The position numbers and the translations under genes were made by a program. From NCBI GenBank assembly GCA_964552765.1, contig CAZKIA010000001.1, positions 65,917 through 129,916 on the forward strand: 64,000 bases of DNA, read 5' to 3'. Source of the stretch: JAPUDQ01 sp964552765 (GTDB lineage Bacteria; Patescibacteriota; Saccharimonadia; Saccharimonadales; Saccharimonadaceae). The notes below the pieces were generated by a model that was not told the origin of the DNA, did no database searches, and saw nothing but the letters and a program-made list of their open reading frames with translations. Shown here in pieces: positions 42,870 through 50,886 of this stretch (the first letter of the stretch is position 1; every line of letters begins with the position of its first letter).

Positions 42870-43244
42870 ATGAACAACTCACATCTGAGCGACGAACAAC
42901 GAGCTGTTTTATTTAAGCGAGCAACAGAAGCGCCGTTTAGTGGTGAGTACTTATATGTAAACGATGACGGTACCTATGGGTGCGCCAATTGTCATAGCCC
43001 ACTCTTTGATTCATCGAGCAAATTTGAAGCTCACTGCGGATGGCCAAGCTTTGACGAGGCACTACCCGGCAGCATCACCTATCGTGAAGATACCAGTCAT
43101 GGTATGACACGCACTGAAGTTATCTGCAGTAAGTGTAGCTGCCACCTTGGTCATATTTTTGATGATGGGCCACCCGAGACAACTGGCCAACGCTACTGCA
43201 TTAATTCATTGTCGTTGCATTTTACCCCTCGTACTTCTCGCTAA
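42870..43244 (+). CDS. msrB: Peptide-methionine (R)-S-oxide reductase
   Basis: 124 residues. Structural zinc cysteines in YGCANCHSPLF and ICSKCSCHLGH, substrate motif CGWPSFDEAL, catalytic Cys in RYCINSLSLHF. Reduces the R epimer of methionine sulfoxide, complementing MsrA encoded divergently. Confidence 0.96.
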   Translation: MNNSHLSDEQRAVLFKRATEAPFSGEYLYVNDDGTYGCANCHSPLFDSSSKFEAHCGWPSFDEALPGSITYREDTSHGMTRTEVICSKCSCHLGHIFDDGPPETTGQRYCINSLSLHFTPRTSR

Positions 43245-43245
43245 C

Positions 43246-43273
43246 TTGCAGTTATATTGCCAGCAGGTATACT
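43246..43273 (+). promoter_or_regulatory. Promoter of the 127-aa orphan gene
   Basis: TTGCAG (43246-43251), 16-bp spacer, TATACT (43268-43273). The start codon is 50 nt further, so this transcript has a true leader, unlike most genes here. Confidence 0.55.
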
Positions 43274-43323
43274 GTGATGTACGCCAGTACTTTGTAGTGC
43301 AACCGACCAAAGGAGTTGATCAA

Positions 43324-43707
43324 ATGGCGATTGTTCTTTCAGATGACATAAATGAGATCATCGGGCGCATCATGCAGCTACTCGCCACATTAGGTGAGAT
43401 CTCTGCCCGCAAGGCGAGTTTGCAACAAGACATGGTGCACGGCACAGCCACGAGCGATACGGCCTCCACAATGGACGACTTGACTAGAGGTGAGATCAGA
43501 TTGATCAATGAAATCAAACAGATCATCGAGGCAAAGTGGCGAACGATCTCAGCGCATATGGAGGGTGATTCTCTCCGTATTGGTGAAACTGGAACTGTTG
43601 ACATCTTCGTCTCGCGATACGTGAGCTCTCCTTCGATCACGATGCGCATCCAACCATCGGGGTCACGGTTTGTCACCACTCGTCAACTTTGTCCTGTTAT
43701 CAGTTGA
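43324..43707 (+). CDS. Orphan hypothetical protein (127 aa)
   Basis: Not recognised. The N-terminal two thirds is predicted helical (SDDINEIIGRIMQLLATLGE, then GEIRLINEIKQIIEAKWRTI); the end is beta-like. AAAGGAGTTGATC is a strong ribosome-binding site 9 nt before the ATG; the longer frame starting at 43147 lies inside msrB. Codon use is somewhat richer in G/C-ending codons (ATC, GAG, CGC, GCG) than its neighbours. It has its own promoter and terminator, so it is a free-standing unit, possibly acquired. Confidence 0.7.
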   Translation: MAIVLSDDINEIIGRIMQLLATLGEISARKASLQQDMVHGTATSDTASTMDDLTRGEIRLINEIKQIIEAKWRTISAHMEGDSLRIGETGTVDIFVSRYVSSPSITMRIQPSGSRFVTTRQLCPVIS

Positions 43708-43724
43708 CGCTGGTCATAACGCCC

Positions 43725-43753
43725 GCTCGGGAGCGTTCAATCCCGAGCATTTT
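43725..43753 (+). terminator. Intrinsic terminator
   Basis: 8-bp stem GCTCGGGA / TCCCGAGC, 8-nt loop, then ATTTTC. It follows the 127-aa orphan gene by 17 nt. Confidence 0.75.
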
Positions 43754-43760
43754 CATGCCC

Positions 43761-44093
43761 TTATGCATTTTCCTCAAATAACGATCGGTATTCTACTTCA
43801 CGCCCTTCTTGCTCGGCTCGTGCAATACCATACTCCATACCGCGACTGATTCCACGATCATAATAAACCACAGTTTTTGCGGCAAATTTTCCGATAGCAA
43901 GACCTGCTTCAATCCCCATCTCACGCTCAGCAGGTATCAAATCGTCAAGCACGTGCGTATAAAATAAATGGCTTGCAAATGGCGCCTCACCTCGATGAAG
44001 GCTATCGAGCAAAGCGGCTTCGGCATAAGCCACATTACCCTCTACATCGCCAGCATAGGGACTCTCTACCAGAACGAATGGTCTATCAATCAT
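43761..44093 (-). CDS. DUF4406/DUF7768-like (deoxyribosyltransferase-superfamily-like) protein
   Basis: 110 residues. VLVESPYAGDVEGNVAYAEAALLDSL, EREMGIEAGLAIGKFAAKTVVYYD and RGISRGMEYGIARAEQEG match small Rossmann-like proteins common in phages and actinobacteria, annotated as nucleoside 2-deoxyribosyltransferase-like. ATG 44093 is chosen as it lies 7 nt after TATACT; the frame is open to 44129 but those residues (MKVYEYESIL) would precede the promoter. Confidence 0.75.
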   Translation of the reverse strand: MIDRPFVLVESPYAGDVEGNVAYAEAALLDSLHRGEAPFASHLFYTHVLDDLIPAEREMGIEAGLAIGKFAAKTVVYYDRGISRGMEYGIARAEQEGREVEYRSLFEENA

Positions 44094-44100
44094 CAGTGTT

Positions 44101-44106
44101 AGTATA
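44101..44106 (-). promoter_or_regulatory. -10 box of leaderless DUF7768-like gene
   Basis: TATACT on the minus strand, 7 nt before the ATG at 44093. It lies between this gene and the stop of the upstream gene at 44126. Confidence 0.65.
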
Positions 44107-44125
44107 CTCTCGTATTCATAAACTT

Positions 44126-44734
44126 TCACGCTTCATACGCATGAACAATATCCATGATTGTAACAGCTGATGCTATAACACCTCGTTGGTATGACAACTC
44201 ATCATCATACGGTTGCGGTTGGTCAGCAAACAAAGCCGTACCGACATCAAGAAATTCAAAAAGCTGATCATTTATATCCATACTATCGAAGCTATCACAT
44301 ACCGCGTCGATACTATCAAATAAATCATAGTTCATTTCTTCCTCGCTATAATATGTCGTTTTCGGCATAGTGATCGATATACACCCACGATAGATTTTTT
44401 GATGTAATTCCTGAGGAAGCAATGGTACAACTCCATCCATAACAACAACCGCCCCCGTAATAAATGCTTTTGCTGACCGCTCTTCATAGTGACGTGTATC
44501 AATTTCATCACCACTGGACAGCCGCTTGATTGCCTGCAGCCTACCATAATATTGTGCCAATTGATTTAATGATTGAAGCAACGGTGTCTTCTGGTATATA
44601 ACAAATGTTTCTTTCTGCAGTTGTGCTCGCAGCTCTGCCGGTGATAACGAGCTATCATATAAAAATCTCACGCGCGCCACAGGGTCTTGATACCAATTAC
44701 CATTTTCTCGATCAGGAAAATCTTCTACACCCAT
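44126..44734 (-). CDS. Hypothetical protein (202 aa)
   Basis: Not recognised. An acidic, soluble, mostly helical protein; the C-terminal half is very rich in Asp and Glu (DSIDAVCDSFDSMDINDQLFEFLD). The ATG at 44734 begins one base after the stop codon of the preceding gene, so the two are translated together. Confidence 0.7.
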   Translation of the reverse strand: MGVEDFPDRENGNWYQDPVARVRFLYDSSLSPAELRAQLQKETFVIYQKTPLLQSLNQLAQYYGRLQAIKRLSSGDEIDTRHYEERSAKAFITGAVVVMDGVVPLLPQELHQKIYRGCISITMPKTTYYSEEEMNYDLFDSIDAVCDSFDSMDINDQLFEFLDVGTALFADQPQPYDDELSYQRGVIASAVTIMDIVHAYEA

Positions 44735-44735
44735 A

Positions 44736-45269
44736 TTATTCGTCCGCCGCTAGTTCACCAAAATTGTCTATATGAAATTGTCGTGCCAATGCAGCACCTA
44801 CGAGTGAGTAATAAAACAAAGAAGGATAGAGCCTCTTCGCACTTGCCGCTACAACTTCGTTAGTTCGTGGCATTTCATGACCAAATAACTCAACCGCTTG
44901 TTCGATGTATCCCCTCACACTATCAGTTCCTTCGGCTTTTTTAAGTCCGGCGAGGTTATGATGAAGCGCCTTAAGACTAAAGCCAGACGTTGACGGTGAT
45001 GCGCCAACCATACCTGCGATGCCTTCGATAGTCATCATCCCGTGATCAATTTCTTCTGAATACCCGCCGTCATTATAGGCGGTTCCTGCTGCATCAAGAA
45101 GTCGCGGATGGGTCATTTGAAAGAATAGCGAATTTCCCTCGACAGCTTCATGAGTTTCACGAACAATCTTCTGATTTGCCATCATGAGTTCTAAAATCTC
45201 AGCATTCTCATCACTAAGATCATGTGCGGGAAATTCAGGCTGAGGCCGTATAACGATCAAATCTGGCAT
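44736..45269 (-). CDS. Hypothetical protein (177 aa)
   Basis: Not recognised. Soluble helical protein with a His-rich middle (EEIDHGMMTIEGIAG, KALHHNLAG). First gene of a two-gene unit with the 202-aa protein. Leaderless start: TATACT ends 8 nt before the ATG. Confidence 0.7.
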   Translation of the reverse strand: MPDLIVIRPQPEFPAHDLSDENAEILELMMANQKIVRETHEAVEGNSLFFQMTHPRLLDAAGTAYNDGGYSEEIDHGMMTIEGIAGMVGASPSTSGFSLKALHHNLAGLKKAEGTDSVRGYIEQAVELFGHEMPRTNEVVAASAKRLYPSLFYYSLVGAALARQFHIDNFGELAADE

Positions 45270-45277
45270 GATACGAT

Positions 45278-45283
45278 AGTATA
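45278..45283 (-). promoter_or_regulatory. -10 box of leaderless two-gene unit
   Basis: TATACT on the minus strand, 8 nt before the ATG at 45269; drives the two unknown genes. Confidence 0.65.
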
Positions 45284-45319
45284 CCCTCGTCTATCGAATA
45301 AGACTAGTAGCTATCGATA

Positions 45320-47938
45320 TTACGCGCGAACAAGCGATAATTCAGCAGTTGCTCGATCGGCAATCTTGTCCATAATTGGATTCACATCTTCATCCGTGAG
45401 TGTTGTCGTGTTGCTCGTAAAGGTTAGTCGAAGCGTTGTCGTCTTTGGCCCATCTGCTGTTTTTTGATAGATACTGAGCGGCTCAATCATCGCATCGATA
45501 TCATCTACTGCATCATTTATCACCTGCTGCACCAGACCAAAAATACGCTGATACTCTAATGTATTATCCCCGCGTAATGATATATCTTGCACAGTACTGG
45601 GATAACGTGAAAGTGGTCGATATGCTGCGCTCGCCGTCGTGGCAGCTTGATGTACGCCCTGCATATCAAGCGTCATAGCAGCCGTATATTTTGGCAACTT
45701 AAAGCTTCGGATCACCGACTGCTTGAGTTCACCAATCATACCAATAAATTGTCCGTCGCTTGTTTCAATGAGTGCACTGCGCGATTGATCAAACGGTGCC
45801 GTCACAGGGTAATCAAGTGGCTCCGCAATCACTTTATATTGCAATGTCAGGCCAAAGTCTTTGCCGAGCTGATCCATCAACCCTCGCATGTAAAAATACG
45901 CCGCACCATCTCGTGATGTTTTACTGGCATAAACTGCATCGATAAATTCCATCTCACTTGGGAGGCCATCATCGTCATTGGCATGGTATTTTTTATTGTG
46001 ACCCTTGCCGATTTCGTACAGTACAAATTCGTCATGTCCTGCCTTGATATTCATGTGAACTTTGTCGAGCAGGCTTGGCAATACACTCAGCCGATAATAC
46101 TGCAAGTCAGGACTCAGCGCATTGCTTAGACGAAATGCTTGCGTAGTGTCCTGTTCGGCTCGCTGCATTGTTTTTTCATGCACAAAACTATAGGTTAACA
46201 CTTCGTTGGCTCCACCACGAGCTAGACTATCACGAATTTTTTGCTTTGTCTCAATTGATGCATTCATCTGTGCTGGGACTATGCTTCGACGCGGCAATTC
46301 ACGAGGTAATTTGTCAAATCCATAGAGTCGCCCGATTTCTTCTACGACATCTTCAGGGTCGATAATATCAGTCCGCCAAAACGGCACATTCACATGCAAA
46401 TCATCGTCGTTATCTTCTTTGTCATCAGGATTCCAGCCACAATCTTGGCATAACGGAAACTCAACATTGCCAAGCAGCTGTACCATATCGTACTTGGAGA
46501 TATCGAGCCCAAGTCGATCACGAATAAAAGCTGGCTTGATAGAGAGTGATGGCGATAGCTCATTACTTTCAATTGCCTGGTCAAGGCTGCGAGGATGAAG
46601 ATCATAGATATCACCTGCCCGCTTACCGCCTGCAACATCCATAATCGATGCCAGTGCGACGTCGAGTACCGCAGGGTTTTGCAGTGGCGACTGTCCTTTG
46701 TTGAACCGTGTCAATGCATCAGTAAATAACCCATGACGCATACTGGATCGACGGACGGTATACATATCAAAGCTTGCTACTTCCAGCACAATATTTTTCG
46801 TATCATCACTCACTTCGCTATCAGCGCCACCCATAATCCCCGCCAGCCCCACCGGCCCTTCACCATCTACGATCACGATATCAGACTCATCGAGCTCGTA
46901 CGTCTTGTCATTGAGAAGTGTTATCTTCTCACCCTTATGCGCCATACGCGTACCGAGTATTTTCTCTTCCCTCTTCCCTCTTCCCTCTTCCCTCGGCTCC
47001 GAACCAGCTCGGAGCTTATCATAATCATACGCATGGGTAGGCTGTGCAGTCAGCAGCATCACATAGTTTGTCACGTCCACAATATTGTTAATCGGTTTCG
47101 ATCCCATCGCCACTAGTGCGCATTGTAGCCACATCGGACTCGGCCCCACCGTCACGTCGCGTATCGCAACCGCCATAAACCTCGGCACTACATCTTCAGC
47201 ATCATTTGCAACGTGTAGCTGCAGCTCTTCAGTCTCTTCATCTTGCGGTCTATCAGTTTTTTCCATGTACCATGTTGGGCTTGTAAACTTCTCACCATAG
47301 ATACCTGCGATCTCCCGCGCCACACCCAGTTGCCCAAACAAATCAGGACGGTGGGTAAACATCTTGTTTTCAATATCGATAATCGTGTCATTAAGGCCAA
47401 ACACCTCAGCAAAGTTTTGACCAGCAGCCAACTGCTTTGTCGTACCAAATGGGGGTAAATCACTATCTGTTAATTCAATAATCCCGGCATGATCCGTACC
47501 AATTGCCAGCTCATCTGCCGCCGCCAACATACCATTGCTATGAACGCCACGGATTTCGCGTTCGTCAAGCACAAAGGGTTGTACATCGCCATAACTCGCT
47601 GGCACCGTCGAGCCTGGCGGCAACCATATCGCCCACATATCAGCATGCACATTTGGCGCACCACACACCACCGTCACGAGGCCAGTAGAATCTAGATTTT
47701 GGATTTTAGATTTTGGAGTGTAGTCACCAATATCAATTTTGCAAACGCTGAGTTTGTCGGCATTCGGGTGTTTCTCGCACTCGATGACTTTCACGATCAC
47801 AGCGTCTTTGTATTTATCCGCGAGATCAATAACTTCCTCAACTCCACCCAGCTGCTCATTGATGCGCTTCACGAGCTCATCGACCGGCGGCAACTCGAAA
47901 TCGATATATTGTTTGATTGTATTTAGGCTAACTTTCAT
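45320..47938 (-). CDS. pheT: Phenylalanyl-tRNA synthetase beta subunit with two heptamer-repeat insertions
   Basis: 872 residues, longer than the usual 780-810. Domains: N-terminal EMAP-like tRNA-binding fold (VIVKVIECEKHPNADKLSVCK...VTVVCGAPNVH), B3/B4 editing domain, B5 (FTDALTRFNKGQSP region), a catalytic-like core with FWRTDIIDPEDVVEEIGRLYG, and the C-terminal FDX-ACB anticodon-binding domain (RYPSTVQDISL). Two extra segments are visible: TPKSKIQNLDSTGL near residues 72-85 and EPREEGRGKREEKILG near 314-330. Both are encoded by 7-nt-period DNA (47686-47727 and 46958-46992). GAGGAGG precedes the start, and the ATG overlaps the hydrolase stop. Confidence 0.96.
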   Translation of the reverse strand: MKVSLNTIKQYIDFELPPVDELVKRINEQLGGVEEVIDLADKYKDAVIVKVIECEKHPNADKLSVCKIDIGDYTPKSKIQNLDSTGLVTVVCGAPNVHADMWAIWLPPGSTVPASYGDVQPFVLDEREIRGVHSNGMLAAADELAIGTDHAGIIELTDSDLPPFGTTKQLAAGQNFAEVFGLNDTIIDIENKMFTHRPDLFGQLGVAREIAGIYGEKFTSPTWYMEKTDRPQDEETEELQLHVANDAEDVVPRFMAVAIRDVTVGPSPMWLQCALVAMGSKPINNIVDVTNYVMLLTAQPTHAYDYDKLRAGSEPREEGRGKREEKILGTRMAHKGEKITLLNDKTYELDESDIVIVDGEGPVGLAGIMGGADSEVSDDTKNIVLEVASFDMYTVRRSSMRHGLFTDALTRFNKGQSPLQNPAVLDVALASIMDVAGGKRAGDIYDLHPRSLDQAIESNELSPSLSIKPAFIRDRLGLDISKYDMVQLLGNVEFPLCQDCGWNPDDKEDNDDDLHVNVPFWRTDIIDPEDVVEEIGRLYGFDKLPRELPRRSIVPAQMNASIETKQKIRDSLARGGANEVLTYSFVHEKTMQRAEQDTTQAFRLSNALSPDLQYYRLSVLPSLLDKVHMNIKAGHDEFVLYEIGKGHNKKYHANDDDGLPSEMEFIDAVYASKTSRDGAAYFYMRGLMDQLGKDFGLTLQYKVIAEPLDYPVTAPFDQSRSALIETSDGQFIGMIGELKQSVIRSFKLPKYTAAMTLDMQGVHQAATTASAAYRPLSRYPSTVQDISLRGDNTLEYQRIFGLVQQVINDAVDDIDAMIEPLSIYQKTADGPKTTTLRLTFTSNTTTLTDEDVNPIMDKIADRATAELSLVRA
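46958..46992. repeat. Heptamer tandem repeat C inside pheT
   Basis: Four identical units TCTTCCC at 46965-46992, preceded by the degenerate unit TATTTTC. On the coding strand this is GGGAAGA repeats encoding EEGRGKREE. Since 7 is not a multiple of 3, gain or loss of one unit would shift the frame of this essential gene. Confidence 0.9.
47686..47727. repeat. Heptamer-period island D inside pheT
   Basis: Six units beginning T(A/G)G: TAGAATC, TAGATTT, TGGATTT, TAGATTT, TGGAGTG, TAGTCAC. The total of 42 nt equals 14 codons. It interrupts the tRNA-binding domain just before VTVVCGAPNVH. Confidence 0.8.
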
Positions 47939-48510
47939 TGCATTGCCTCCTCTAATAGCTCGGGAAATTCTTGTCCACCAAGTGAACGTAGGGTGAAGTG
48001 ACCTTTATCTTTAAATCGCTTGACATCAACACCATTAACCTTGCTTAGAATCTCATCAACACTTTTATGTATACTCTTGAAGTCGTCGTCTGAGACCATA
48101 ACTGTTAGCCCTGCGGTTTTATCTATGAGATTTGGGTCAATCTCAAAGTCAAAAAATGTATCATCAAAAGGTTCTTCCCCCGTATCATAGCCCAGCCAAG
48201 GCGCTACTAGAACTACACGACCAACCTTAATGTTATTTTCGCTGAGCCATCTCACCAAGAAGCCACCGCCGCAACTATGCCCAACAAGAATTGTCTCAGC
48301 CCCAATATCATAACGCTCCAATTCTCGTTTCCACACTTCATATTCCGGATAATATCCTCTAGGCATTTCTATCGAAACAGTACTGATATCTTTTAAGATT
48401 AATTGTTTTGATAACCATGGAAACCAATGGTCATTACTCGCACTTGGACGAGCATTATCATAATATTCTTGCTTAGTGTTCCAGCCGTGGATTAATAATG
48501 CGTTTTTCAT
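47935..48510 (-). CDS. Alpha/beta hydrolase (RBBP9/YdeN-like)
   Basis: 191 residues. ALLIHGWN (oxyanion region), nucleophile elbow VGHSCGGGFLVRWL with Ser in GHSCG, and a late Asp and His (VSDDDFKSIHKS, DKGHFTLRSL) give a complete triad. Substrate unknown; RBBP9/YdeN proteins are small serine hydrolases. It overlaps both pheS and pheT closely, so it is co-translated with the synthetase subunits. Confidence 0.88.
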   Translation of the reverse strand: MKNALLIHGWNTKQEYYDNARPSASNDHWFPWLSKQLILKDISTVSIEMPRGYYPEYEVWKRELERYDIGAETILVGHSCGGGFLVRWLSENNIKVGRVVLVAPWLGYDTGEEPFDDTFFDFEIDPNLIDKTAGLTVMVSDDDFKSIHKSVDEILSKVNGVDVKRFKDKGHFTLRSLGGQEFPELLEEAMQ

Positions 48511-48511
48511 A

Positions 48512-49552
48512 TTAGAACTGCCTCAGAAAATCTAATTTAGCACTCTCGAAATGTCGTACGTCTTCGATGCCGTACTTCATCATGACGAGTCGGTCGATAC
48601 CACAACCAAAGGCAAAGCCGGTGTAGACTTCTGGGTCTATGTCGGCTGCTCGCAGCACGTTGGGGTGGATCATGCCACAACCAAGCAGCTCGATCCAGCC
48701 CTCGCCACTACAAACTTTACATGCCTTATCTTTCTGCTCGCAAAATGGACATGACAACGCAAATTCAAATGACGGCTCGGTAAACGGAAAGTAGTAAGGA
48801 TTCACGCGGACTTCAAGCTTCTTGCCATAATATTCTTCGAGGAATTTTTGCAGTGTCGCAATCAGCATGCCAGCATGCACGCCTTTAGCTACATACACAC
48901 CCTCGAGCTGATAAAACGTATGCTCATGCCGAGCATCCAAATCTTCATTACGAAATACCCGATCGGGCACAATTGCCGCAATCGCATCGCCAGCCTTTAG
49001 CTGGTCATAGTATTTCTTTAATACGCGATTTTGCATAGTGCTGGTGTGAGCAGGCGCAATGAGCGGGTCGCCATCTGCATCGGTTTCAATAGTCATGAAC
49101 GTATCATAATCGTCTCGTGCTGGGTGACCTTTGGGAAAATTCAACGCTTCAAACATATGATATTGGTCATCAATCTCACGTGATTCTTCCGCTACAAATC
49201 CCATTCGATTCCAGATATCAATAATGTGCCGTATCTCCGCCATAAGAGGATGAATTGTGCCACGCGAGGCGGGTAATAGCTCTGGCGGTGAAGAGTTAAC
49301 ATCAAATGGTGCCGTCACATCAATTGGCGACAAAGCTATTGATTCCGTATCAGCGTCGGCAACTTTTTGTTTGAGCTCTTGGCTGAGTTCATTGATCGCT
49401 TTACCTAGTGCACCACGCTCCGACGCTTCTGCCTGGGGAATCTGGGCAAAGAGTTCTTTGAGCTCTGGGGCTTTCAATATATCGGCTTTGTTTTCGAGCG
49501 TATCAAACCGTTGCAATAGTTCATCACGAACAGCGGCAATTTTCTCATTCAT
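48512..49552 (-). CDS. pheS: Phenylalanyl-tRNA synthetase alpha subunit
   Basis: Catalytic subunit, 346 residues. N-terminal coiled coil, GTIHPLMAEIRHIIDIWNRMGF (motif region), FRNEDLDARHEHTFYQLEGVYV (motif 2), PYYFPFTEPSFEF and GCGIDRLVMMKYGI (motif 3). A CPFCEQKD...CKVCSG insertion with four cysteines looks like a small zinc knuckle in the region before the GWIELLGCGM block; this type of insertion occurs in some bacterial PheS. TAGAAT lies 9 nt before the ATG. Confidence 0.97.
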   Translation of the reverse strand: MNEKIAAVRDELLQRFDTLENKADILKAPELKELFAQIPQAEASERGALGKAINELSQELKQKVADADTESIALSPIDVTAPFDVNSSPPELLPASRGTIHPLMAEIRHIIDIWNRMGFVAEESREIDDQYHMFEALNFPKGHPARDDYDTFMTIETDADGDPLIAPAHTSTMQNRVLKKYYDQLKAGDAIAAIVPDRVFRNEDLDARHEHTFYQLEGVYVAKGVHAGMLIATLQKFLEEYYGKKLEVRVNPYYFPFTEPSFEFALSCPFCEQKDKACKVCSGEGWIELLGCGMIHPNVLRAADIDPEVYTGFAFGCGIDRLVMMKYGIEDVRHFESAKLDFLRQF

Positions 49553-49564
49553 ATACGTCTTATT

Positions 49565-49789
49565 CTACCGTGATACCAAGAGGTACGCAACGCCCACAAC
49601 TATCAGCATGCAGACAATCGCGATTATCGGCCCGAGATTTTGCGATTCGTGCATTTCGGTTTCCGTCCAGTTTTCGGGCTTCTCGTATTCGATTGGTTTA
49701 TCAGTCGTACGAAGTTTTTCCTGAAGTTCTGCGGCAATTCGTTCTTGCAGTTCAGATCGTGGATTTTCTTTACGGATAAATAATGCCAT
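49565..49789 (-). CDS. Small tail-anchored membrane protein (74 aa)
   Basis: A charged N-terminal helix (NPRSELQERIAAELQEKLR) is followed by a C-terminal membrane helix IIAIVCMLIVVGVAYLLV ending in SR, a tail-anchor layout. No known family. The predicted -10 TACTAT ends 6 nt before the ATG. It precedes pheS by 12 nt on the same strand. Confidence 0.65.
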   Translation of the reverse strand: MALFIRKENPRSELQERIAAELQEKLRTTDKPIEYEKPENWTETEMHESQNLGPIIAIVCMLIVVGVAYLLVSR

Positions 49790-49867
49790 GTATATATAGT
49801 AGACCGTTATAGATGATTGGTAAATGTTTGTAACTGTCGCAAATATTCATAGACGAGTGACATGTGC

Positions 49868-49873
49868 TATACT
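49868..49873 (+). promoter_or_regulatory. Extended -10 promoter of aquaporin-like gene
   Basis: TGC followed by TATACT. The start codon is 31 nt further and AAGGGAG (49889-49895) is a good ribosome-binding site, so this gene has a short leader. Confidence 0.6.
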
Positions 49874-49904
49874 TCATGCATAAAGTATAAGGGAGTTATG
49901 CCAT

Positions 49905-50825
49905 ATGGCCACCAAAGCCAAGACTACGTCAAAAGCACGCACTGCTAAGACACCACGACCTGCCGCTGCAAAAGCTGCACGAACTACCAAAAAAACAACT
50001 GTCGTCAAGACTGCACCTGTTGCAGCCGTACGAACAACTACAGAGCAAAAATCATATCGGCTCAGCAATGACCTATCCGGTGCACAAGTCATCGGCGAAA
50101 TGGTCGGTACATTCCTATTTGTCTCACTCGTTATGGCGAGTGGCGGTAATCCATTCCTGATCGGTATTGCACTTGTTGCGCTCGTTGCTGCATTCTTCGG
50201 TATCTCAGGTTCGCACTTGAACCCGGCGGTGTCATTTGGCCTATGGACAATGCGCAAGATCTCAGCAAGCAAAATGTTATTCTACCTCATGGCACAATTT
50301 GTAGGTGCCATCCTGGCAGTATTTGCCGTTTCAGCCTTTTCGGGTAAGAACCCTAGTATCTCACTTTCTAGTTTCTTGCAGTGGGACTGGCACATTGTGT
50401 TTGCTGAAGTTATCGGTACTGCTATCTTCATGTTCATGATTGCGGCTGCACTTAACCGTTCACAAAATGACACAGCCAAAGCCGCTACAATTGGTCTCGG
50501 ACTATTTGTAGCGTTAGTTATCTCAACCAGTCTTCTCCAGCAAGCTGTAACAGCCGAAAATACCAAATTTACGACCGAGCAGCAAAAAGATTCTTCAAAG
50601 GATGTCTCGACTCCTCGCCTGCTTAAGGTTGGCGGTACTATCCTCAACCCTGCCGTTGCTTTCAGCCAAACAGAAACTGAAACTCAGAACTCTGCAATGG
50701 GTACTCAGACCACATCGACTGGCGCCAGCCGCTTGACACTCGAGACACTACTCGGTGCTATGGCCGGTGCTGCACTCGGTGGATGGCTCTACGCTCTACT
50801 GGCTCGCTATTCATCAGATAGCTAG
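49905..50825 (+). CDS. MIP/aquaporin-family channel with basic N-terminal extension
   Basis: 306 residues. Residues 1 to about 58 are a histone-like Lys/Ala/Thr-rich cytoplasmic tail. The channel then has six membrane helices with the first pore motif GSHLNPAVSFG (Asn at 106) and the second ILNPAVAFS (Asn at 248). Between helix 5 and the second NPA lies an unusually long polar loop (about 30 residues, TTEQQKDSSKDVSTP), and another polar stretch follows the motif. Water or glycerol permeation is likely; selectivity is not readable. Confidence 0.9.
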   Translation: MATKAKTTSKARTAKTPRPAAAKAARTTKKTTVVKTAPVAAVRTTTEQKSYRLSNDLSGAQVIGEMVGTFLFVSLVMASGGNPFLIGIALVALVAAFFGISGSHLNPAVSFGLWTMRKISASKMLFYLMAQFVGAILAVFAVSAFSGKNPSISLSSFLQWDWHIVFAEVIGTAIFMFMIAAALNRSQNDTAKAATIGLGLFVALVISTSLLQQAVTAENTKFTTEQQKDSSKDVSTPRLLKVGGTILNPAVAFSQTETETQNSAMGTQTTSTGASRLTLETLLGAMAGAALGGWLYALLARYSSDS

Positions 50826-50840
50826 CACTCTTTTGCTAAC

Positions 50841-50870
50841 AAAAACTCCTGATCATCTCGGGAGTTTTTT
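50841..50870 (+). terminator. Intrinsic terminator of aquaporin-like gene
   Basis: 8-bp stem AAAACTCC / GGAGTTTT with an 11-nt loop, running into TTTTTT. The A-rich 5' arm could allow use from the opposite strand by rmuC. Confidence 0.8.
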
Positions 50871-50886
50871 ATATGGGGATGAGTCG

